This document shows, in pieces, positions 4,339 to 9,159 of a stretch of DNA of 9,159 nt. The position numbers were made by a program, and so were the translations under genes. Position 1 is the first letter of the stretch. Each line of letters starts with the position of its first letter. The notes under the pieces were generated by a model. The model did not search any database, was not told the origin of the DNA, and saw nothing but the letters and a program-made list of their open reading frames with translations. Source of the stretch: Oscillospiraceae bacterium (GTDB taxonomy: Bacteria; Bacillota; Clostridia; Oscillospirales; Oscillospiraceae); the NCBI GenBank assembly GCA_031261245.1, contig JAISKU010000175.1, positions 1 to 9,159 on the forward strand, read 5' to 3'.

Positions 4339-5172
4339 ATGTCTGTAAAAAACTTTAAGCCCACCACTCCGTCGAGGAGGCACATGTCCGTATCGGGCTT
4401 CGACGGCGTTGACAAGCGGGCAAGGCCCGAGAAAAAGCTGACCGAGGTGCTGAAAAAGCACAGCGGACGCAACAGCTACGGCAGAATCACCGTGCGCCAC
4501 AAGGGCGGCGGAAACCGCAGGAAGTACCGCATAATCGACTTCAAGCGCGACAAGATCGACATCCCCGGCACGGTGCTTCGCCTTGAGTACGACCCGAACA
4601 GGAGCGCGTTCATCGCGCTTATCGAGTACACGGACGGCGAGCGGCGCTATATACTCGCGCCGGTGGGTCTGAACGCGGGCGACACGATAATCTCCGGCGA
4701 GGGCGCGGACATCAAGCCGGGCAACTCGCTTCCGATTACGGCGATACCCGTCGGTACGGTCATCCACAACATCGAGATTTACCCCGGCAAGGGCGGGCAG
4801 CTTGTCCGCGGAGCCGGAACGGCGGCGCAGCTTATGGCGAAAGAGGGCGCGCTGGCCCAGGTGAGGCTCCCGAGCGGGGAATACCGCCTGATTCGCGTGG
4901 GGTGCAGGGCGACGATAGGCCAAGTGGGCAACGTAGACCACTCCAACATCAAGATCGGCAAGGCCGGACGCACGCGCCACATGGGAATACGGCCGACGGT
5001 GCGAGGCTCCGTAATGAATCCTAACGATCACCCGCACGGAGGCGGCGAGGGCAAGTCTCCGATAGGACGTCCCGGTCCCGTGACGCCGTGGGGCAAACCG
5101 GCGCTCGGCTACAAGACGCGCAAGACAAAGAACCGCACAAACAAGTTCATTGTCAAGCGCCGCGGTAAATAG
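4339..5172 (+). CDS. rplB: 50S ribosomal protein L2 (uL2)
   Basis: A 277-residue L2, the normal length. L2 binds 23S rRNA near the peptidyl-transferase centre and helps join the subunits. The N-terminal part carries GRNSYGRITVRHKGGGNRRK (44-63). The middle holds the SH3-like/OB RNA-binding folds (IDFKRDKIDIPG; YTDGERRYILAPVGL). The C-terminal part has the highly conserved VMNPNDHPHGGGEGKSPIGR segment, in which the histidine of HGGGEG corresponds to the E. coli His229 that is important for activity. The basic tail KTRKTKNRTNKFIVKRRGK is complete. The start is preceded by GGGGGAGAG (4324-4332). The spacing to the flanking genes is 15 and 14 nt. Confidence 0.98.
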   Translation: MSVKNFKPTTPSRRHMSVSGFDGVDKRARPEKKLTEVLKKHSGRNSYGRITVRHKGGGNRRKYRIIDFKRDKIDIPGTVLRLEYDPNRSAFIALIEYTDGERRYILAPVGLNAGDTIISGEGADIKPGNSLPITAIPVGTVIHNIEIYPGKGGQLVRGAGTAAQLMAKEGALAQVRLPSGEYRLIRVGCRATIGQVGNVDHSNIKIGKAGRTRHMGIRPTVRGSVMNPNDHPHGGGEGKSPIGRPGPVTPWGKPALGYKTRKTKNRTNKFIVKRRGK

Positions 5173-5186
5173 GAGGGTATGATTAG

Positions 5187-5459
5187 ATGAGCAGAAGCGT
5201 TAAAAAAGGGCCCTTTGCCGCGCCGGAGCTGTTGAAGCGCGTTGACGCGATGAACGACGCGGGCGAGAAGAAGGTACTGAAAACGTGGTCGCGCGCCTCG
5301 ACGATTTTTCCGTCGTTCGTCGGCCACACGATAGCCGTCCACGACGGTAGGCGGCACGTCCCCGTGTACGTCACGGAGGACATGGTAGGACACAAGCTCG
5401 GCGAGTTCGCGCCGACGCGCACGTTCCGGGGTCACTCGGGCGGCAAGACAACGAAGTAA
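5187..5459 (+). CDS. rpsS: 30S ribosomal protein S19 (uS19)
   Basis: A 90-residue S19 of the head of the small subunit, which contacts the A-site tRNA and bridges to the large subunit. The start MSRSVKKGPFAAPELLKRVD, the central TWSRASTIFPSFVGHTIAVH and HVPVYVTEDMVGHKLGEFAP are all diagnostic, and the C-terminal TRTFRGHSGGK is typical. The Shine-Dalgarno AGGAGGG (5171-5177) overlaps the rplB stop codon TAG (5170-5172), with the ATG 9 nt further on. An earlier ATG at 5179 is out of frame and hits a stop three codons later. Confidence 0.98.
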   Translation: MSRSVKKGPFAAPELLKRVDAMNDAGEKKVLKTWSRASTIFPSFVGHTIAVHDGRRHVPVYVTEDMVGHKLGEFAPTRTFRGHSGGKTTK

Positions 5460-5475
5460 GGGGGAACGGACTTAT

Positions 5476-5823
5476 ATGGCTGCACAGACAAGTGCGAAGG
5501 CACAGCTCAATTACGCGCGAATCTCGCCGCGTAAGGTAAAGATAGTCTGCGACCTCATAAGGGGCAAGGACACGAGGATTGCGGCGGCGCTTCTCCAATC
5601 GACGCCGAAGGCCGCCAGCGAGCTGCTGCTCAAGCTGCTCAAGAGCGCGGTCGCGAACGCGGAGAACAACCACAGCTTAGACCCCGAGAAGCTGTACATC
5701 TCCGAGACGTACGCGAATCCGGGGCCGATACTCAAGCGCATGATGCCGAGGGCGCAGGGGCGCGGGTTCAGGATCAACAAGAGGACATCTCACATCACCG
5801 TCGTCGTGGCGGAGAAAGAGTAA
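5476..5823 (+). CDS. rplV: 50S ribosomal protein L22 (uL22)
   Basis: A 115-residue L22, whose long beta hairpin lines the narrow part of the exit tunnel opposite L4. KAQLNYARISPRKVKIVCDL (9-28) and IRGKDTRIAAALLQSTPKAA (29-48) are followed by SAVANAENNHSLDPEKLYIS. The tunnel hairpin lies in GPILKRMMPRAQGRGFRINK (83-102). The tip residues are those of drug-sensitive relatives as far as I can judge. The start has a G-rich site (GGGGGAAC, 5460-5467). The spacing is 16 nt from rpsS and 14 nt to rpsC. Confidence 0.98.
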   Translation: MAAQTSAKAQLNYARISPRKVKIVCDLIRGKDTRIAAALLQSTPKAASELLLKLLKSAVANAENNHSLDPEKLYISETYANPGPILKRMMPRAQGRGFRINKRTSHITVVVAEKE

Positions 5824-5837
5824 GGGGGGAGCCGAAT

Positions 5838-6836
5838 ATGGGACAGAAAGTTCATCCGCACGGCTTCCGTGTAGGCGTAATCAAGGACTGGGACTCGCGC
5901 TGGTACGCGCGCGCCGACAAGGTCGGAGATCTCATCGTCGAGGATCACAGTATCCGCGAATACCTGAAAAAGTTGCTGTTTTCGGCGGGTATTCCGAAGA
6001 TTGAGATTGAGCGCGACAGCACGAAGATCAGGATTTTCATCCACTGCTCACGCCCGGGCGTGATAATCGGCAAGGGCGGACAGGAGATCGAGAAGCTCCG
6101 CGCGGACGTGGAGAAGCGCTTCGGCAGCGGAAAGTCCGTCGCGATCTCGATAGTCGAGGTGAAGAATCCCGACGCGAACGCGCAGCTTGTCGCGGAGAGC
6201 ATCGCGCAGAAGCTTGAGAAGCGCATCGGCTTCCGGCGCGCGATGAAGAACGCGATGCAGCGGGCGATGCGCCTCGGAGTGCGCGGAATCAAGGTCATGG
6301 TCGCCGGACGTCTCGGCGGCGCGGAAATCGCGAGGAGCGAGACGTACCACGAGGGGACGATACCGCTTCAGACGCTGCGCGCGGACATCGACTACGGCTT
6401 CGCGGAGGCCGCGACGACGTACGGGAGAATAGGCGTAAAGGTCTGGATTTACAACGGCGAGATACTGAGCCAGACGCTAAGGACGACGCCGAGGACAATG
6501 GATACAACGCGCCCGCCACGCGAGCGCAGCGAGCGCCGTGATAATCGCACCGGAGGTTATCAGGGCGGAGGAAATCGCTCGGGCGGCGGATATCAGGGCG
6601 GCAATCGTTCGGGCGGCGGCGGATACCAGGGTGGTGGCAATCGCACGGGAAGCGGATATCAAGGCGGAAACAGGACAGGCGGCGGATACCAGGGCGGCAA
6701 TCGCACGGGAGGCTATCAGGGTGGGGCGAACACGAACGCGCCGCGTCCGGCGGCTCCGGCGGCTCCCGCCGCGGCCCCGACTGCTCCGGCTGTGCCGGCA
6801 GCCCCCGCCACACCCCCGGAAGGAGGTTCCAATTAA
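5838..6836 (+). CDS. rpsC: 30S ribosomal protein S3 (uS3) with a long Gly-rich repetitive C-terminal tail
   Basis: The first ~220 residues are a complete S3: the start MGQKVHPHGFRVGVIKDWDS, a type II KH domain with PGVIIGKGGQEIEKLR (GKGG at 78-81), and the C-terminal domain through RADIDYGFAEAATTYGRIGV and KVWIYNGEIL (ends 210). S3 lines the mRNA entry tunnel and has helicase-like function. Unusually the protein is 332 residues, about 110 longer than typical S3. After a basic linker (PPRERSERRDNR, 226-237) come six imperfect units of 10-12 residues from 236 to 297, each NR[S/T]G followed by 1-3 Gly or Ser, then YQGG. An Ala/Pro-rich end (about 301-327) follows. The frame is open throughout and the stop TAA (6834-6836) abuts the rplP ATG. 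Codons vary between units, so this is not a fresh slippage product. The last codons carry the rplP Shine-Dalgarno (AGGAGG, 6821-6826). Confidence 0.97.
   Translation: MGQKVHPHGFRVGVIKDWDSRWYARADKVGDLIVEDHSIREYLKKLLFSAGIPKIEIERDSTKIRIFIHCSRPGVIIGKGGQEIEKLRADVEKRFGSGKSVAISIVEVKNPDANAQLVAESIAQKLEKRIGFRRAMKNAMQRAMRLGVRGIKVMVAGRLGGAEIARSETYHEGTIPLQTLRADIDYGFAEAATTYGRIGVKVWIYNGEILSQTLRTTPRTMDTTRPPRERSERRDNRTGGYQGGGNRSGGGYQGGNRSGGGGYQGGGNRTGSGYQGGNRTGGGYQGGNRTGGYQGGANTNAPRPAAPAAPAAAPTAPAVPAAPATPPEGGSN
6543..6728 (+). repeat. Coding tandem repeat in rpsC (six YQGG/NR[ST]G units)
   Basis: The DNA for S3 residues 236-297 is made of six diverged 30-36 base units. Common cores are variants of GGATATCAGGGCGGCAATCG with synonymous changes (TAT/TAC, GGC/GGA/GGT, CGC/CGT/AGG). 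Unit boundaries by residue are 236-245, 246-255, 256-267, 268-277, 278-287 and 288-297. Length differences between units are whole codons (one or two extra Gly), so the frame is always kept. Confidence 0.85.
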
Positions 6837-7265
6837 ATGCTTTTACCGAAAAGAGTTAAGCACCGCAAGGTGCAGAGAGGCCGAATGAAGGGCGTGGCAA
6901 CGCGCGGCAACAAGGTCGTCTACGGGGACTTCGGTCTTGTGGCGACGGAGCCGAGCTGGATCACCTCAAATCAGATCGAGTCGGCCCGTATCGCGATGAC
7001 GCGCTACACAAAGCGCGGCGGCAAGGTATGGATCAAGATTTTCCCCGACAAGCCCGTTACGGAGAAGCCGGCGGAGACCCGCATGGGCTCCGGTAAGGGT
7101 TCCCCCGAGTACTGGGTGGCCGTCGTGAAGCCCGGCAGAGTTCTCTTTGAGATCGCCGGGGTCACGGAGGAGGTCGCGCGAGAGGCGATAAGGCTCGCGG
7201 GGCACAAGCTGCCCTGCAAGACGAAATTCGCAAAGCGCGAGAGCGATGAGACAGGCGGTGAATAA
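6837..7265 (+). CDS. rplP: 50S ribosomal protein L16 (uL16)
   Basis: A 142-residue L16, which helps place the A-site tRNA on the large subunit. Diagnostic segments are MLLPKRVKHRKVQRGRMKGV (1-20), GLVATEPSWITSNQIESARI (33-52), KRGGKVWIKIFPDKPVTEKP and ETRMGSGKGSPEYWVAVVKP. The arginine before MGSGKG is at the site hydroxylated in E. coli L16. The ATG begins immediately after the rpsC stop codon, and its Shine-Dalgarno AGGAGG (6821-6826) lies inside rpsC. Production is thus likely coupled to translation through the S3 tail. It ends one base before the rpmC start. Confidence 0.98.
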   Translation: MLLPKRVKHRKVQRGRMKGVATRGNKVVYGDFGLVATEPSWITSNQIESARIAMTRYTKRGGKVWIKIFPDKPVTEKPAETRMGSGKGSPEYWVAVVKPGRVLFEIAGVTEEVAREAIRLAGHKLPCKTKFAKRESDETGGE

Positions 7266-7266
7266 G

Positions 7267-7461
7267 ATGAAAGCTGCGGAAGTATTGAAGCTCGACGAGA
7301 AGGCCCTGGAGGCGAAGCTGACGGATCTTAAAAAGGATTTGTTTTTCCTCCGTATGCAGCACGCGACGAACCAGCTTGACAACCCGATAAAGATCGCGGA
7401 GACAAAGCGCGACATAGCGCGCGTCAAGACTGTTATCCGTCAGCGGCAGCTCGGACTGTAA
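7267..7461 (+). CDS. rpmC: 50S ribosomal protein L29 (uL29)
   Basis: A 64-residue all-helical L29 that lies at the exit-tunnel rim next to L23. The sequence MKAAEVLKLDEKALEAKLTD, then LKKDLFFLRMQHATNQLDNP (22-41) and the RDIARVKTVIRQRQ helix, is typical. I chose the ATG at 7267, one base after the rplP stop, over an in-frame ATG at 7246. The shorter form matches the family N-terminus, and the longer one would overlap rplP by 20 nt and add MRQAVNK. The Shine-Dalgarno is weak (AGGCGGTG, 7253-7260), so coupling to rplP is likely. Confidence 0.96.
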   Translation: MKAAEVLKLDEKALEAKLTDLKKDLFFLRMQHATNQLDNPIKIAETKRDIARVKTVIRQRQLGL

Positions 7462-7476
7462 GGGAGGGAGAACAAC

Positions 7477-7740
7477 ATGAGTGAAGAGAGAACGTCGTCA
7501 CGCAAGACGAGAACGGGTAAGGTCGTGTCCGACAAGATGGACAAGACGATAGTCGTCGCGGTCGAGGACCGCGTGGCCCACCCGCTGTACAAGAAGATAA
7601 TCAAGAGAACATACAAGCTCAAGGCTCACGATGAGGAGAATTCGGCGGGTATCGGAGACCGCGTGCGCGTCATGGAGACGCGTCCGCTGTCGAAGGATAA
7701 GCGCTGGCGCCTCGTTGAGATCATTGAGAAAGCGAAATAG
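7477..7740 (+). CDS. rpsQ: 30S ribosomal protein S17 (uS17)
   Basis: An 87-residue S17, an early-binding small-subunit protein with an OB fold. Signature: RKTRTGKVVSDKMDKTIVVA (9-28), then HPLYKKIIKRTYKLKAHDEE (35-54) and GIGDRVRVMETRPLSKDKRW (58-77). The start follows a strong GGGAGGGAG site (7462-7470) and lies 15 nt after rpmC. The short N-terminal Ser/Glu/Arg extension (MSEERTSS) is variable in the family. Nothing is unusual. Confidence 0.98.
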   Translation: MSEERTSSRKTRTGKVVSDKMDKTIVVAVEDRVAHPLYKKIIKRTYKLKAHDEENSAGIGDRVRVMETRPLSKDKRWRLVEIIEKAK

Positions 7741-7754
7741 GGAGGCGACGAACA

Positions 7755-8123
7755 ATGATACAGCAGGAATCGTACCTCAAAGTCGCCGACAACACCGGCG
7801 CAAAAGAGATCAAGTGCATACGTGTCCTTGGCGGCTCGAAGCGCAAGTACGGAAATATCGGGGACGTCATAGTGGCGTCAGTCCGAAAGGCCGCCCCGGG
7901 CGGCACGGTGAAGAAGGGCGAGGTCGTCAAGGCCGTAATAGTGCGCACGGCGCGCGGTGTTCACCGCGCGGACGGGACGTATGTGAGGTTTGACGAGAAC
8001 GCGGCCGTGCTTATCCGCGACGACAAGAATCCGCGCGGAACCCGCATATTCGGACCCGTAGCCCGCGAGCTGCGCGACAAGGATTACATGAAGATCCTCT
8101 CGCTGGCCCCGGAAGTCATATAG
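7755..8123 (+). CDS. rplN: 50S ribosomal protein L14 (uL14)
   Basis: A 122-residue L14, the exact usual length. It lies at the subunit interface, where it contributes to bridges and is the binding place of silencing factor RsfS. MIQQESYLKVADNTGAKEIK (1-20) is nearly invariant across bacteria. GDVIVASVRKAAPGGTVKKG and RGTRIFGPVARELRD complete the family signature. The start has GGAGG (7741-7745) immediately after the rpsQ stop. The stop codon TAG is itself part of the rplX Shine-Dalgarno (AGGAGG, 8122-8127). Confidence 0.98.
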   Translation: MIQQESYLKVADNTGAKEIKCIRVLGGSKRKYGNIGDVIVASVRKAAPGGTVKKGEVVKAVIVRTARGVHRADGTYVRFDENAAVLIRDDKNPRGTRIFGPVARELRDKDYMKILSLAPEVI

Positions 8124-8133
8124 GAGGCCGAAT

Positions 8134-8442
8134 ATGAATATCAGGACAAACGATACCGTTATTGTTCTTTCCGGCAAGGATAAGGGCAAGCAGGGCAAGG
8201 TTTTATCAGCCGATCCGAAGGGCGGCAAGGTCATAGTCGAGGGCGTGAACGTGGCCAAGCGGCACCAGAAGCCGCGCAAAGAGGGTGAAGAGGGCGGAAT
8301 CATCAAGAAGGAGACGCCGATCTACACCGCGAAGGTCATGCGCGTATGCCCGAAGTGCGATCAGCCCACGAGGACGGCGCACAAGCTCACCGACAAGGGT
8401 GAGAAAGTCCGTGTCTGCAAAAAATGCGGCGCGGAAATATGA
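8134..8442 (+). CDS. rplX: 50S ribosomal protein L24 (uL24) with C-terminal zinc ribbon
   Basis: A 102-residue L24, one of the proteins that starts 50S assembly. The N-terminal KOW motif is in TNDTVIVLSGKDKGKQGKVL (5-24), followed by VEGVNVAKRHQKPR. The C-terminal part has four cysteines as CPKC (72, 75) and CKKC (95, 98), a zinc-ribbon arrangement common in many bacterial L24 proteins but absent from E. coli L24. The start is 6 nt after an AGGAGG that overlaps the rplN stop. The next gene starts 19 nt downstream, at a GTG. Confidence 0.97.
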   Translation: MNIRTNDTVIVLSGKDKGKQGKVLSADPKGGKVIVEGVNVAKRHQKPRKEGEEGGIIKKETPIYTAKVMRVCPKCDQPTRTAHKLTDKGEKVRVCKKCGAEI

Positions 8443-8461
8443 GTAGGGGGGGACGTTAAAA

Positions 8462-9004
8462 GTGGCAAGGCTTAAATTGAAGTACAAGGACGACGTCGCG
8501 CCCGCGCTCATGAAGAAGTTCTCCTACAAGAGCGTCATGGAGATTCCGAAGCTCGACAAGATAGTCGTGAACGTCGGAGCGGGCGACGCGAGGGACAACG
8601 CGAAGGCGATAGACGCGATTGTGCGCGACATCACGCAGATCACCGGACAGAAGGCCGTCATAACGAAGGCGAAGAGGTCGGTGGCGAACTTTAAGCTGCG
8701 CGAGGGCATGGCGGTCGGCGTGAAGGTCACGCTGCGCAGCGAGAAGATGTGGGAGTTCTTAGACCGGCTGTTCAACGTGGCGCTGCCGCGTGTGCGCGAC
8801 TTCCGCGGGATTTCGGCGAACAGCTTCGACGGGCGCGGCAACTACGCGCTGGGCGTCAAGGAGCAGCTGATCTTTCCGGAGATCGACTACGACAAGATTG
8901 AGAAGATCCGCGGAATGGACATAATCATCTGCACGACGGCGAAAACCGACGAAGAGGCGCGCGAGCTTTTATCCGGGCTCGGCGCACCGTTCATCACAGC
9001 ATAG
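8462..9004 (+). CDS. rplE: 50S ribosomal protein L5 (uL5)
   Basis: A 180-residue L5, the usual length, a 5S rRNA-binding protein of the central protuberance that contacts the P-site tRNA. Family features are LKLKYKDDVAPALMKKFSYK (4-23), the MEIPKLDKIVVNVGAGDA strand, QKAVITKAKRSVANFKLREG and LPRVRDFRGISANSFDGRGN, then DIIICTTAKTDEEARELL. The start is GTG at 8462, 9 nt after a GGGGGG run (8445-8450 and following AC). No ATG nearby fits, and alignment to the family N-terminus supports this GTG. It is the only non-ATG start among the genes here. Confidence 0.97.
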   Translation: MARLKLKYKDDVAPALMKKFSYKSVMEIPKLDKIVVNVGAGDARDNAKAIDAIVRDITQITGQKAVITKAKRSVANFKLREGMAVGVKVTLRSEKMWEFLDRLFNVALPRVRDFRGISANSFDGRGNYALGVKEQLIFPEIDYDKIEKIRGMDIIICTTAKTDEEARELLSGLGAPFITA

Positions 9005-9019
9005 AAAGGGGAGAGAATA

Positions 9020-9159
9020 ATGGCTAAAAAGGCAATGGTGCTAAAGCAGCAGCGCGAGGCGAAATTCTCGACCCGCGCGTACAACCGCTGCAAAATCTGC
9101 GGGCGGCCGCACGCGTATCTGCGCAACTACGGAGTGTGCAGGATATGCTTCCGCAACCT
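9020..9159 (+). CDS. rpsN: 30S ribosomal protein S14 type Z (uS14, zinc-binding form), partial
   Basis: The first 46 codons are visible before the right edge. The protein starts MAKKAMVLKQQREAKFSTRA and has the zinc-binding cysteines C24, C27, C40 and C43 in YNRCKICGRPH and GVCRICFRN. This identifies the short (about 61-residue) type Z paralogue found in Gram-positive and thermophilic bacteria rather than the longer cysteine-free type. S14 sits in the 30S head, where it helps S3 and S10 assemble. The start follows AAAGGGGAGAG (9005-9015) and lies 15 nt after rplE, its standard place in the spc gene order. Confidence 0.95.
   Translation, partial: MAKKAMVLKQQREAKFSTRAYNRCKICGRPHAYLRNYGVCRICFRN

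Noticed and set aside
4096..5037. 313-codon open frame antisense to rplW and rplB
   Set aside because: GC-rich coding DNA often leaves open antisense frames. The composition is Arg/Ala/His-rich without domain logic, and the sense strand encodes intact L23 and L2.
6465..6836. Frameshift or fusion joining another gene to the end of rpsC
   Set aside because: The frame is continuous through a basic linker and repeats to a stop that abuts rplP, with the rplP Shine-Dalgarno in place. The tail has no sign of a separate gene or a recognisable domain.
6295..6888. Open frames on both strands over the rpsC repeat region, and the idea that the repeats are a CRISPR-like array
   Set aside because: The repeat units are 30-36 bases, diverged, without spacers, and change length only by whole codons in the rpsC frame. 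The alternative frames are shadows of this repetitive coding DNA.
7246..7266. Upstream ATG start for rpmC
   Set aside because: It would overlap rplP by 20 nt and add seven residues not typical of L29. The ATG at 7267 directly after the rplP stop fits the family N-terminus.

Overview
The window is a piece of a bacterial chromosome, most likely from an endospore-forming or formerly spore-forming member of the Bacillota (class Clostridia, possibly the Oscillospiraceae and relatives). The ribosomal-protein gene order, the purine-rich Shine-Dalgarno sites, the short four-cysteine type of S14, a MetA carrying the acetyl-CoA-type specificity residue, and a partial gene resembling spore-surface proteins all point that way. 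The genus cannot be read from the sequence. The ribosomal and metA genes are GC-rich, whereas the small gene at 400-771 and the intergenic regions are clearly more AT-rich.

Left part (1-944). A minus-strand gene runs off the left edge. Its 54 visible residues resemble the short conserved segment of clostridial spore-surface/exosporium-like proteins. A 237-base divergent region follows, with hairpins, a 13-base direct repeat spaced 33 bases, and an extended -10 promoter. This promoter faces a plus-strand gene for a very acidic, C-terminally membrane-anchored 123-residue protein of unknown function. A perfect 17-bp hairpin separates it from a minus-strand tRNA-Leu(UAG).

Middle (945-2359). metA (homoserine O-acyltransferase, predicted to use acetyl-CoA) lies on the minus strand, directly upstream of the tRNA with no visible terminator between them. 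metA and the ribosomal operon are divergent. The 446 bases between them hold the metA promoter, a near-consensus S10-operon promoter with A-tracts, and a leader RNA of about 295 nt. The leader contains a long imperfect stem, a terminator-like hairpin with a U-rich tail, and alternative pairings. Together these look like an attenuator or ribosomal-protein autoregulatory leader.

Right part (2360-9159). This is the canonical S10-spc gene series on the plus strand: rpsJ, rplC, rplD, rplW, rplB, rpsS, rplV, rpsC, rplP, rpmC, rpsQ, rplN, rplX, rplE, and the start of rpsN (type Z). Genes are tightly packed with gaps of about 0 to 20 nt, and two junctions touch or overlap. The exception is the 75-nt rpsJ-rplC gap, which can fold. 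No terminator or promoter is evident inside, so the block is presumably one transcript. The products assemble into both ribosomal subunits.

The main coding oddity is ribosomal protein S3. It carries an extra C-terminal tail of about 110 residues made of six Tyr-Gln-Gly-Gly / Asn-Arg-Ser/Thr-Gly units and then an Ala/Pro-rich end. The two most interesting items are this S3 tail and the S10 leader RNA; the rest of the operon is conventional.
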